DNA of 64,000 nucleotides, from assembly GCA_943735955.1 (NCBI GenBank), contig OX030957.1:8311757-8375756 (forward strand), read 5' to 3'. The stretch is from Piscicola geometra. Its lineage: Eukaryota > Annelida > Clitellata > Hirudinida > Piscicolidae. Of this stretch, positions 1 through 10,800 are shown piece after piece; the first letter of the stretch is position 1, and each line of letters begins with the position of its first letter. Position numbers and translations under genes: made by a program. The notes below the pieces were generated by a model, which had not been told where the DNA came from, made no database searches, and worked only from the letters and a program-made list of their open reading frames with translations.

Positions 1-3000
1 GCCCCAGGACGCACCTCTCTGTACTGCTTGATCTTCTCCTCGAAGTTCTTGTTGTACTTCTTGAGCTTCTGCCTCAGCGCCGTCAAGCCCTTGCTGTTGT
101 TCTTATTCAGCGCCTTGCGACCCTCGACATTTTCCCATTGCTGTGGTGTAGTTGTTGTTGATGATGGAAGTCATTCTATGTTTGTTGGAGCGTGGTGTTG
201 GTGAATTGTAGGCTTAGGAGGGTGGTGTTGGTGAATTGTAGGCTTAGGAGGGTGGTGTTGGTGCATTGCAGGCTTAGGAGGGTGGTGTTGGTGAATTGTA
301 GGCTTAGGAGGGTGGTGTTGGTGAATTGTAGGCTTAGGAGGGTGGTGTTGGTGCATTGCAGGCTTAGGAGGGTGGTGTTGGTGAATTGTAGGCTTAGGAG
401 GGTGGTGTTGGTGAATTGCAGGTTTAGGAGGGTGGTGTTGGTGAATTGTAGGCTTAGGAGGGTGGTGTTAGTGAATTGTAGGTTTAGGAGGGTGGTGTTG
501 GTGAATTGCAGGCTTAGGAGGGTGGTGTTGGTGAATTGTAGGTTTAGGAGGGTGGTGTTGGTGAATTGCAGGCTTAGGAGGGTGGTGTTGGTGAATTGCA
601 GGTTTAGGAGGGTGGTGTTGGTGAATTGTAGGTTTAGGAGGGTGGTGTTGGTGAATTGCAGGTTTAGGAGAGTGGTGTTGGTGAATTGCAGGCTGAGGAG
701 GGTGGTGTTGGTGAATTGCAGGTTTAGGAGGGAGGTGTTGGTGAATTGCAGGTTTAGGAGAGTGGTGTTGGTGAATTGCAGGTTTAGGAGGGAGGTGTTG
801 GTGAATTGCAGGCTTGGGAGGGTGGTGTTGGTGAATTGCAGGTTTAGGAGGGTGGTGTTGGTGAATTGCAGGCTTAGGAGGGTGGTGTTGGTGAATTGCA
901 GGTTTAGGAGAGTGGTGTTGGTGAATTGCAGGTTTAGGAGGGTGGTGTTGGTGAATTGCAGGCTTAGAAGGGTGGTGTTGGTGAATTGCAGGTTTGGAAG
1001 GGTGGTGTTGGTGAATTGCAGGTTTGGGAGGGTGGTGTTGGTGAATTGCAGGCTTAGGAGGGTGGTGTTGGTGAATTGCAGGCTTAGGAGGGTGGTGTTG
1101 TGTTTGCCGAGTCTTTTAAATGGCTTTTTTATTCCAGCCTTCATTCAGCTCACACTATTCCATTGTAAAATCTTAATATTTTCAACAACCAGCCTTCCCC
1201 ATGACAACCAACCATCCAATTCACGATCCCTACCCCATCGAATGGCCACCCACACGTGCACTCAACTGACAGCATTGACGAAGTCCTCGAGTTGCACGAG
1301 GCACTTGATGAAGAAGCGAGGCAGGCCGTCCTTGTCGATCACCTTGCGAGCCTTCTCGAGCGCTTTGCCCAGTTCTTCAAAGTCTGTCACCGTGTGTTGT
1401 TGTGTGCGTGTGTTGCTGTGTGCGTGTGTTGTTGTGTGCGTGTGTTATTGTGTGCGTGTGATGTTGTGTGCATTTGTTGTTGTGTGCATGTGTTATTGTG
1501 TCCGTGTGTTGTTGTGTGCATTTGTTGTTGTGTGCATGTTTTTGTTGTTCTTAAAAGAATATGGTATATAAAGTTTTTGAAAGTTGTTGAATACATTTTA
1601 TTGGCATCCCATATTATTTTGTTAATAACTTTTGAAGGAAAATTTTATCAGCAATTTTTTCAAGTCTACTCAGTCTCATAACTCATTTTTTTAATGATTA
1701 AAATACTCCTTGGCTGTTTAAGTTGGTTCCACAAGTAGATTCTTAAAATAATAGTCGTTTTCTTTTTTTGCTTTTAGAAATTTGTTGACACAGAATAGAG
1801 GTCGAACATGGACGATTTTTCGTTCCCGGCCCCATACCGTCTCCGATTTTTTTCCCGTCCCGTTCCCGATGGCCATCTAAATTTTGATTTCTGTCCCGTC
1901 CCGTTCCCGCAACTCGTCCCGTCCCCGACCCCTTCCCGAAACTTTTTGACTCAGCCCCGACCCATTCCCGAAAAAAAATATTGTCTTTTCACTCATTTTC
2001 GCTGCCGTGTTCAGCGGTTCCAAACTTGCTAGTCCTAAAAATTTAATAAAATTTATTATTTGAAATTCAGAGAATACTTCTTTAAAAAAACACGATTTAA
2101 ATTTAAAATATTTATTGAAATGAAAGTATTGAAGTTAGTGATTGTTTTTAAGTAATTCAATCAAATCTTCATTGCTTATTACACGGGTTAAACCATCACG
2201 AGTTTTAGCTTTCAAATCAGGTGATTTTGGGTCTCAATTTAAACGACCACATGTTGAAAAATTCCTTTCACAGGGAATAGAACTTGCAGGTATACTAAAC
2301 AAAATTTTGGCTACTTCTTTTAGTATTGGAAAAACTTTCATTTTACTCCAATAAAATAAAACATCATTATAATCTTCAATTTTGGTGGGACTTAATTGTG
2401 AATATTTGTACTATTCATCCTTTTCAGAATTTTCTTACTCATTCGTTCTTCAATAATGTTAGAAATATGTTTTTTGACAACATTCTTATTCTCCACAATT
2501 AAAAAAATAAAATTATTTGTATAATTTGATGGTATAAAAATTCTATTATAATTTTAACGTTATAAAAATAAACATAATAGGTCTAAATAACCATCATTAG
2601 TTTTTTTCTCAACAGCATTGCAGCTTGGTCTGGCTGTAAAAAATTGAATTAAATTTTTTCTAATAAATTTCTTGGTATTTATTTCTTTTTCTATCCCAAA
2701 ATTTTTATTATTATTTTTTTTATGGGGGTGCAACACACAAGCTGCCATATAAATAAGATCATTGAACATCTTTTCTATTGTCGAAATGATCAACTGAGCA
2801 ATCAACTGAAAATTTAAAATACAAATTCAATGTATTAATTTATAAGATAAAAATAATATAACTGATCAGTTTGATTTTATCTGAAAGTTTTCATCATCTG
2901 TTTTTTCTCATGTTTTGACTCGCCATAACAACTTGAAATGTAAAGTTGGAGATTTAGACATTAGCAGTGCAATGGTGGCTTTTTTATACATTTCTATTGC

Positions 3001-4379
3001 ATTTAATACTAATTTTAAGTACGGAGTATCGATGAAATAGAGATTTCCCTACATAGAAGAATAATTGTTAAAGAATCCAACCCCAATAACTTTTATTCCA
3101 GTTCCCGATTTAAAAGTTTATTTCAGTTCCGATTTCAATGTTGATTCCCGTTCCCTTCCGTAAACCTATTCCCGGTTCCCGACTTTTCCTGTCCCGAAAT
3201 TAATTTTCATCCCTGTTCCCGAGGGAGTCCCGCAGGTACATGCGAGTATCCGATCCGACCTCTAACACAGAATAGTTCAACGTTTAAATAATATTTTTTA
3301 TATTATTTTTTTTAATTAAATAAATTAAATAAATTTATACAGCAAAAAGATAATACCCTTAATTTTAAAAATAAATAAATAAGAATTAAAAGTCTAGAAT
3401 GCAAAAAACAATTTCGTTTCTTCGAATAGTAAAAAGTTAATTATACATTTTTGTTTAGTTAACCAATAAAAAGGCACTGTTTATCATCAATTGTGCTTTA
3501 TTTTTTTGAAACAATATTTAAGTCAAAAGTTTTCGCAAATTTGTCTCATTTGACACCCTATAGGGAGTCAAATTTCCGAGAGGCCTAAGTAAGAACCGAG
3601 CAAGAAAAAAAGAGGTGGCTCTGCAAGCATGGTTATATTGGGTGAACGGGTATCCGATTCGGTAACTATTCTCAGCTTGACCAACAATCAAAGGACCTAG
3701 GTTCAAGTGCAACCAATGCCCTAGTAACCCAAAGGCGCAAATGAAAATATGCAGTCTAAGTGGGTTATACTCCACTATAATAATGCTCATCATTATTATT
3801 ATTATTATTATATTATAACATATTTAACTATGGAAAGATTATTTAAAATAAATAAATGAATTTTAGTTAACCAATCAAAAGGCACAGCTTAGCATAAATT
3901 GATTGTTTATTTTTTGAGACAATGCTGACCATTCAGAACGTTGGACATGTCCTTGATCTTCTTGTGGTTGCGGAGGTTCTTGATGATCGTCTGCAGTTCT
4001 TCATACCTTTAAAAAATTTTAATTAAAATAAACAAAGTAAATTTAATTTTAAATTATTTTTAAAAATTAGTTCTTAAGAAACAAATGTATAATTACTTTT
4101 TATCCTTGGAACTCTTCACTACCCTCTTAGTTTCTTCATCATCATCACTTTGCACAAATGTTCTACTGTAAAAATAAGCATAAATGTTTTTAATTATTTT
4201 TTTATAAATGTTTTTAAAAAATAATAAAACTTATAATAAAAATAAAAATGTTTTTTTAAATTTTATTCTATTAGAATCTAATAATTATATTATTACTTTG
4301 GAACTGGCTTGGCTACGACTTCATCTTCAGAGGCTGAGCTCTCACTTTCAGAATCAGATTTGGTGAAAAATCTTGACAT
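1..4379 (-). CDS. EIF3C: Eukaryotic translation initiation factor 3 subunit C, N-terminal part
   Basis: eIF3c is a core scaffold subunit of the eIF3 complex, which binds the 40S ribosome during initiation. Exons on the minus strand, 5' to 3': 4297-4379, 4097-4165, 3930-4006, 1271-1383 and 140 down to about 15 or the window edge. Phases join without a shift. The product starts MSRFFTKSDSESESSASEDE, the acidic serine-rich start typical of eIF3c, followed by ETKRVVKSSKDK, the stretch YEELQTIIKNLRNHKKIKD, then FEELGKALEKARKVIDKDG, and last the basic LNKNNSKGLTALRQKLKKYN; each block has a clear counterpart in animal eIF3c. A possible donor (gtgcgt) lies at 9-14, so the last exon may stop at 15. 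The rest of the gene lies left of the window. The intron 141-1270 holds a 30-bp minisatellite and the intron 1384-3929 holds a hAT element and a SINE. Family assignment is secure. Confidence 0.93.
191..1100. repeat. 30-bp minisatellite in an eIF3c intron
   Basis: About 30 head-to-tail copies of a 30-bp unit (core ggcttaggagggtggtgttg followed by gtgaattgta or gtgaattgca). Copies differ mainly at a few C/T and A/G positions, and variant units recur in alternation. Because 30 is a multiple of three, long open frames on both strands run through it; these are not genes. Confidence 0.95.
1384..1545. repeat. GTGTGTTGTTGTGTGC-type imperfect repeat next to an eIF3c acceptor
   Basis: Imperfect (TGTTGTGTGCG)n tract. 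On the eIF3c coding strand it reads as a CA/CAA-rich tract that ends only a few bases before the acceptor of exon 1271-1383. Confidence 0.85.
1796..3264 (-). mobile_element. hAT-type DNA transposon, degenerate, with perfect 8-bp TSD
   Basis: The element begins TAGAGGTCG and ends CGACCTCTA, and is flanked by identical 8-bp sequences acacagaa at 1788-1795 and 3265-3272, the target duplication length of hAT transposons. Both ends are rich in runs of cccgttcccg. On the minus strand around 2145-2345 there is a transposase remnant: KVFPILKEVAKILFSIPASS, then IPCERNFSTCGRLN, typical of the hAT C-terminal dimerisation region, but broken by an in-frame stop. It lies in an eIF3c intron. A solitary end of the same family is visible at about 7660-7747. 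Confidence 0.85.
3639..3811 (+). mobile_element. tRNA-derived SINE, family A, copy 1
   Basis: tRNA-like head with an A-box-like stretch, tatccgattcgg, and a B-box-like stretch, ggttcaagtgcaacc, then a shared body (aatgccctagtaacccaaag, gcgcaaatgaaaatatgcag) and an (ATT)n tail. The same head-body-tail order occurs at 47600-47770 (minus) and 63470-63650. A shortened relative lies near 8125-8180. Confidence 0.75.
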
Positions 4380-4894
4380 TCTGTAAAACACAGAAAATTA
4401 AGCATAAAATCTATAATCCTGTAACAAAATGCTTGAATCTAGAATTTAGATGGGTGACACATTTTTTAATTTTTAAAGAAAAATTAAATTTAATTTAAAA
4501 ATAGGTCTATAAAGAATAACATTTTAATAAACCTAGTATTTTGTAAGTTATTACTTGATGAAAGTAATCAAATAACTTTAAAGATGAAACTGCTGCTAGT
4601 AAAACACATAAAGCGATAATAAAGAACTATTGAAAATTGTGAGACAAGATAACTTTGATTATTATAAACTATTTTTTTTAATTTTCAGATTAAAAATTAA
4701 ATATTTCAAGGTTATATGAATAATTTGTTTCAATAAAATTAAATCTGTGACGTCTACTCTAGAAAGCTTTTATTTATTATCTTTTAAGATTACTCTCTGC
4801 CATAGGTTTTATCTATTTATAATATAACTTTTATATATATTACTTAGGTATTGAACTATTAAACATTTCCATCTGTTCTCATTCTCATATAGAA
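4380..4894. promoter_or_regulatory. Shared upstream region between divergent eIF3c and CLK
   Basis: 515 bp separate the two start codons, which face away from each other. The stretch is AT-rich with no clear open frame. No TATA box can be assigned with confidence. A bidirectional promoter is inferred from geometry only. Confidence 0.5.
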
Positions 4895-7749
4895 ATGTCT
4901 CAAAAAAGAAAGAGAAGTAGAAGCTCCAATTATAGTTGTTATGATACTAAAAGATGTAGAACAAGTAGAAACTATTTCAACTCGTGAGTCTTCTCGACCG
5001 ACTATGATTTCGCATCTTTACGATTTTTTCTGCCATTCCTTCGTCCTAATTTCTTCATTGCAGTTACTACAGAAATGAAAACTCCTCTATTAATTCCTAC
5101 TATGGAAGAAAAAATCACAGAGACTCAAGGGATCAACGGCACAGTAACCGAAGAGTAGCAGTTAGAAGACAAAAAAATGAATCTCAGAACTTTTATAAAT
5201 ATCGTCGAGGAGTGAGTGAATTTTTAGATTACTATCTTTCAAACAGCTTGTGTGGTTTTAGTTCTAGTAAAATTTACTAAGTAAATTAAACATTCGTGTT
5301 TAATTAATTAGTCATCTATTATAATTTATGTAACCTAAATTATAACTTTATATTTCTACTGAAACAATCAAAAATCAAATGTGAAAGTTTCAGTGAACAT
5401 TATATTGAGGTTAAAATCTGATTTTTGTTATTTTCACACTAACTTTTCATAATGAATGAACAATTATCTCACAATAATCCAAATAGAAATTTTTTTATGT
5501 TTCAATTAAATAAATTTGAATAGATAATTTATATAATTGACAATACTGGTTTTGAATCTTTAAAAGTCCGCTTCTTCAATAGTTTTCTTCATGCTAACCT
5601 TTACTGTAATGCACTGTAATGGTTAGCACTCAAGACTAAATCTTGAAATCCTAGTTATAAATTCTTTAATTAATATTTATTATACTCATATGCCATAACT
5701 TTTACTCATTTGATTGTCGGACCCCTAGCCAGTTCTATTATAAATTTAAATATCACAATTTTTCCACAAATATTTAGATGAATGAGCAAGGTTTAGGGTT
5801 GAATCTAATTATATTGAACTTAATCTCCTGTAAATTTAAGTTGACGTCAAAAATCAAATGTGAAAGTTTCAGTAAAAATTTCACTGATGTGAACATCTAC
5901 TTTTTTAACATTCAAAAACTTTAAAAAAGTGTAAACTAATTTTTTTAAATAAAAAATTAAATGATAAATTTTTATAATTTCTATTGAATTGTAATAAATC
6001 TAATGATTTTCATTAATACGTATTCATTTTTATCATTCAGCTGTAAAATTCTGCTTTCTAGTCAAACAGAAGAAATTACAAAAGAAGTTATAGCAAAAAG
6101 CGTTGGTCAAGGCACTACAGCAGCAGATCAAGAAGTTCCTATTCCAGCCGATCAAGTAGCAGCAGTCGTTCAAGCAGCTGCAGCTCCTCAGGCACACAAG
6201 TTCAACGATCAAGCTCTGTTCCGAACGACAAAAATGGCCACTTAGTTTGCAAAGCTGGAGACAAGATAATGAACAGATGTACGTGACACTTAATACCACC
6301 CTCAAACTGCACCAGGCACTCTGAATCATTAAGACAAGCTTAAGTGATATAGTGGGCGATAAGGAGAGGGGCTTAGATAAGCACGCAGTGGCTGCACATC
6401 GACCCCCCTTCAGACGTGGTGAGAGGTGTTCTTGGAGAAGGAACCTTTGGCAGGGTGGTTGAGTGTGTCGACCTCAGCAGGTCAGTTTCATTCCAATTTT
6501 CAATTCCGCTTATTGTTATTCAGATTAATTCATTGTTTTCATAACTCTTTTTCCCATTTCAACTCAGCATACTTAGCTGAATGCCAAAGTAACATCTCTT
6601 TGTTGTCTTAAATTCACACCAATTTCTTCTTTGAAAGCCACGCCCACTCTATTGCATTTCCTTACCATCCAACATCACCACAGTGGAGGCAGTGGGGTGG
6701 CAATGAAGGTGGTTCGCAATGTGAGAAGGTACAGAGACGCTGCCATGATGGAGGTGAATGTCTTGAACACACTCAAGAAGAACGACCCACACGCAATGAG
6801 GTTGCCCTTTCGTCATTAAAGTCGCCACGAGGCGCTACATCATCACTCTCCCTCACACACCAGCCACTGCATTCACATGCTCGACTGGTTCCACTTCCAT
6901 GGCCACGTGTGCATCATATTCCCCAAGTTCGGAGACTCTGTCTTCGAGTTCTTGGTGTGTTTTATTTATATGATCAGTTCTAGTCAGGCTTGTGGAGCCG
7001 AGTCACATTTTTGACCCTGGCTCTCAAAAATATTTTATAGAAGGAAAAAAATGCAAGACAAAAAGCTTTGAAACTCGAGAATTTGAATGTTTTAAATTTC
7101 TGTGAACGTCAGAAACAGCAATAGTATTCAATCCAATGATAGTTCGAACGCACTAGGTCATGTAAATAAATAAAAAACACTTATTTTATAGTTATGAATT
7201 CTCTCTTCATAACTTCAAAGAAAAAACACCACAAGTCTCAAGAAGTTAGTTTCTCTAAATATTCACAAAAACGCATTGCTTCAAATATGACAACTGCTCT
7301 TGAGAGTATCCTCGAAAGATTTGGCATCAGAAAACAACAAGTGCTTGCAACCAGCACGGACAACGGGTCAAATATCCTGAAAAAAGAATTTTGGAAAAAC
7401 GGATTTGCGAAGACGCTTATTTTTAAATTAGAGCTATTGAACTTATAATGTTTCTAATACATTTCAACACCTTACAAATTAGTTTATATTTTTAACGCAA
7501 TCATTTTCGATGACCATCGACCTCCAGAAGAAGAATGATTTCAGGTCGTTTGCCATCGAGGACGTGTGTGGCATATCATTGCAACTCTGCAAATCTGTCC
7601 TCTGTTAGTTTCCTCCTTTCAATCATTCAATCATCTTTGAAGCTACCCAATGCAAAAAAAACTTTTTTCATTCCCGGTCCCGAATTTAACTTTCATTTAC
7701 ATTCTCGCGGGTACCAGGTCAGATCAGGTACCCTGCCCGACCTCTAATC

Positions 7750-7817
<68 letters not shown>

Positions 7818-10800
7818 TATGCACAAAAACAAGCTGACGCATACAGACCTCAAGCCGGAGAACATTCTCTTGCACGACTCCACGGCAGACCTGCAGCACA
7901 CAGTAAGTCATATCGAGAATATTTGGTATGTTAACGCCGTTAATGTCCTTAAAGCTTGGGGGCTGTGAAAAAAACTTCGTAGGTCATGGGGGGGTGTCTG
8001 TGTTTTTTTGACGGATAAAGGGCTTAATTGCCTGACAAATTTGTTCCATCTGTCGATCAATTGGCCGGCAAAGGTGGAAAGTTTTTCTCTATGACTGATA
8101 TAACTACCGAAGGTTCGATATTTTAATTAACGGGTTCCCGAGTGTGTAACGACTCTCAGCTTAACCTAACCTTGGGTTTAAATTGGCTATAGAGATTCTA
8201 TTCATAATTTTGAAAAGCATGGAAGCCCAAAAAGTTGAATCAGTGCCAGATGAGAGAGAAAATCAGGCTGGGTCCAGTAGGGACCCACACCATTCAAAAG
8301 GCCAGATAAAGAAATTTATATACTGTGAACTAGCTCATTGAAGTTTTTTTAGGGATATTTTATTCATGTAAATGAATATATGTTTAAATAAATAATTATA
8401 TAAAACGAGTCTTTTTTCACATTGAAGTTTATTAACAAAACACAATCTTTGTTCTTCTAACCGTCCTAAAACTTTTAGGCTCCTGGGTTGGCCGTTGACA
8501 CTAAGGTGTTCATCCGCCCTTTACAGCTTCCTATTTCGTGCTGCAGGGTAACCCGGATACCCTTCCCACCAAAGAATCCGAATTATCGAGACTAGATGGT
8601 GGGAAAGGCAGTTTAGTCGCCGACCGTTCGACCATGACACAGGTTTTACTAGCTTTCGCGGTACCAGTAGCAGGTTTTTTATCAGAACCTGACCTGACCA
8701 CACATTAGGCACGCTGTTACACCAAACAGCATTATAGCGCATTATATTGCTTGCCCCACGACACCCCACTGACTACACGGTAGCACCACCATTGAAAAAC
8801 CCCAAAAAAGCGAATACCACACAACACTAACACACCCTTACTCCACACACCACATCATATCAAACGACTACAGGAAAAAAAAACCTTATATCAAAAATTA
8901 CACCCTAAAACATACATCACACCCTTATAACTCACGCCACACCTCAACACATCATATCACAGAACAACACACCCTTATATCTCAAACTATACCCTAAAAC
9001 ATTAGAATACCACACAACATCCCAGCACATCATACAACACCACAGCAATGCTTTTTACCAAACTCCAACACATCAAATAATTACAGGACATCACACCCTT
9101 ATATCAAAACTACACTTTAAAATATTATAAGAATACAGGACAACACACCTTATACTATAGAACACAAACGAACACAGGACAAAACACTTCAGCACATCAA
9201 ACGACCACAAGACAGCACACCCCATACTATAATACGACCAGAGGACAGCACACCCTTATATCACAAACCAAACCTTGAAAACGAAGCCGAAGTTCGTGGC
9301 TGTACTGACCAGAGCTCCCTGGCGACTGCGCCTTGTACTCCAGACTGCCTCCATCATGCGTCTCCCCCATGACGGTGTGGCAGAGAGAAAGCAGTTGGAA
9401 CATCATGTGCACGTGAGCATTGCCCTTCTTCGCCTGATGTCTGAGTGACTCAGCATAGAACTTGAAGGAAGGCTGATGCATGGGGTTTTCTAAAAAGTCC
9501 ATTTTCTTGCCATCCTTGAGGATTCTGCTCTCATCCAAAGTGTATCTGTACTTGACTCCGTTGATGGAACACTTCAGCGTGGTTGACCTAGATCTAGATG
9601 GCGTGTCGTTTATCTTGTAGTACATCTCCTTATCCCAGTTGATCCACCAGGAATATCCGAAGCGTGTCATCTCCACAGAGACGTACAACGAGATCTGAAC
9701 TAGGGTGTTGAGGACGATGAAGTACGAGAAGAAGATCATCAGAGACGAGATGAACACCTCCACGATGACGTTGTCCTATACGATGAAGAGGGAGATACTT
9801 CAATGATTACTACGTAAATCATTCAACGTTATACAACAGAATCTGAAGTAGGCTTAGAGAATTGTTCGCTTGTTTGATGGCAACAACATGAAAGAGAGAA
9901 GCTTTAAAGAAAGTACTTGTCATCTCCTGCAATTACAGTTCCATGGGAACGCCTATTCAGCTTGTCAGAGCACAAGTAGAAAAATTTGTTTGCTCAAATA
10001 AGATGTGTGAAATTTGCATTTTTAAAATCATTTATCGATTCTTTTTTCTCTTTCAAATGTAGATTACTTATATTCTGATAATTCTGATAAAATTTCACTA
10101 GTTTCTATTACATTATTTTTTTAATTTAAATACTATTTTATACTTATTTCAAACATGCTAAAATCATTACGTTAAAACACGATTAACTTTCGATTTATAT
10201 TTTTAATCGTTCGATTAACGGCGATTAAAATGTGGAACAGCTCTAGTAATTATTCTTTGGTCATCATCACCACCTGCAGGAGGAAGGACCTGTATGGAAG
10301 CTGAGGAGTTGCAGCATCGAGCTGATCGACTTTGGCTCAGCCACCTTCAACCACGAACACCACTCTTCCGTCGTTTCCACGCGCCACTACCGAGCCCCTG
10401 AAGTGCTCCTCGGTTGGTTCCGTTGCATGCATGGGTGGCTGCATGCTGCGTGCAAATTGGATATTGCATTAAATAGAATCATATTGTTAAGATTTTCATG
10501 CCATTTGACTATACGTTCGATAAAGGATTTAGTCTGGAACATCTGCTACACTTCATACACACTGCCTCTCTGAAACACCAGCACACATTTATGTACAGAA
10601 CTAGGCTGGTCACAACCCTGCGATGTGTGGAGCATTGGCTGCATCATGTTTGAACTCTACACCGGCAATACCCTCTTCCAAGTTAGGAAGCCGCCATTTT
10701 TTCTGCCTCTCGCTTTGGCTCTGGTTTCTAAAAATTTGACGGCTCCGGGTCCACGAGTCAAAAAATGGAAGCGAAAAATATGATAAACAGTGTCTTCTGA

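Noticed and set aside
191..1100. CRISPR-like array
   Set aside because: The copies are directly head to tail with no unique spacers, and the genome is eukaryotic.
191..1571. Long open frames of 459 and 322 codons on both strands
   Set aside because: They are translations of the 30-bp minisatellite in an eIF3c intron; its length is a multiple of three.
8521..8769. 82-codon minus-strand ORF
   Set aside because: No family resemblance and no splice context; probably part of an unrecognised repeat.
9227..9763. Functional P4-ATPase exon of 178 codons
   Set aside because: Missing phosphorylation site and a frameshift; the last ~30 codons of the open frame are out of the family frame.
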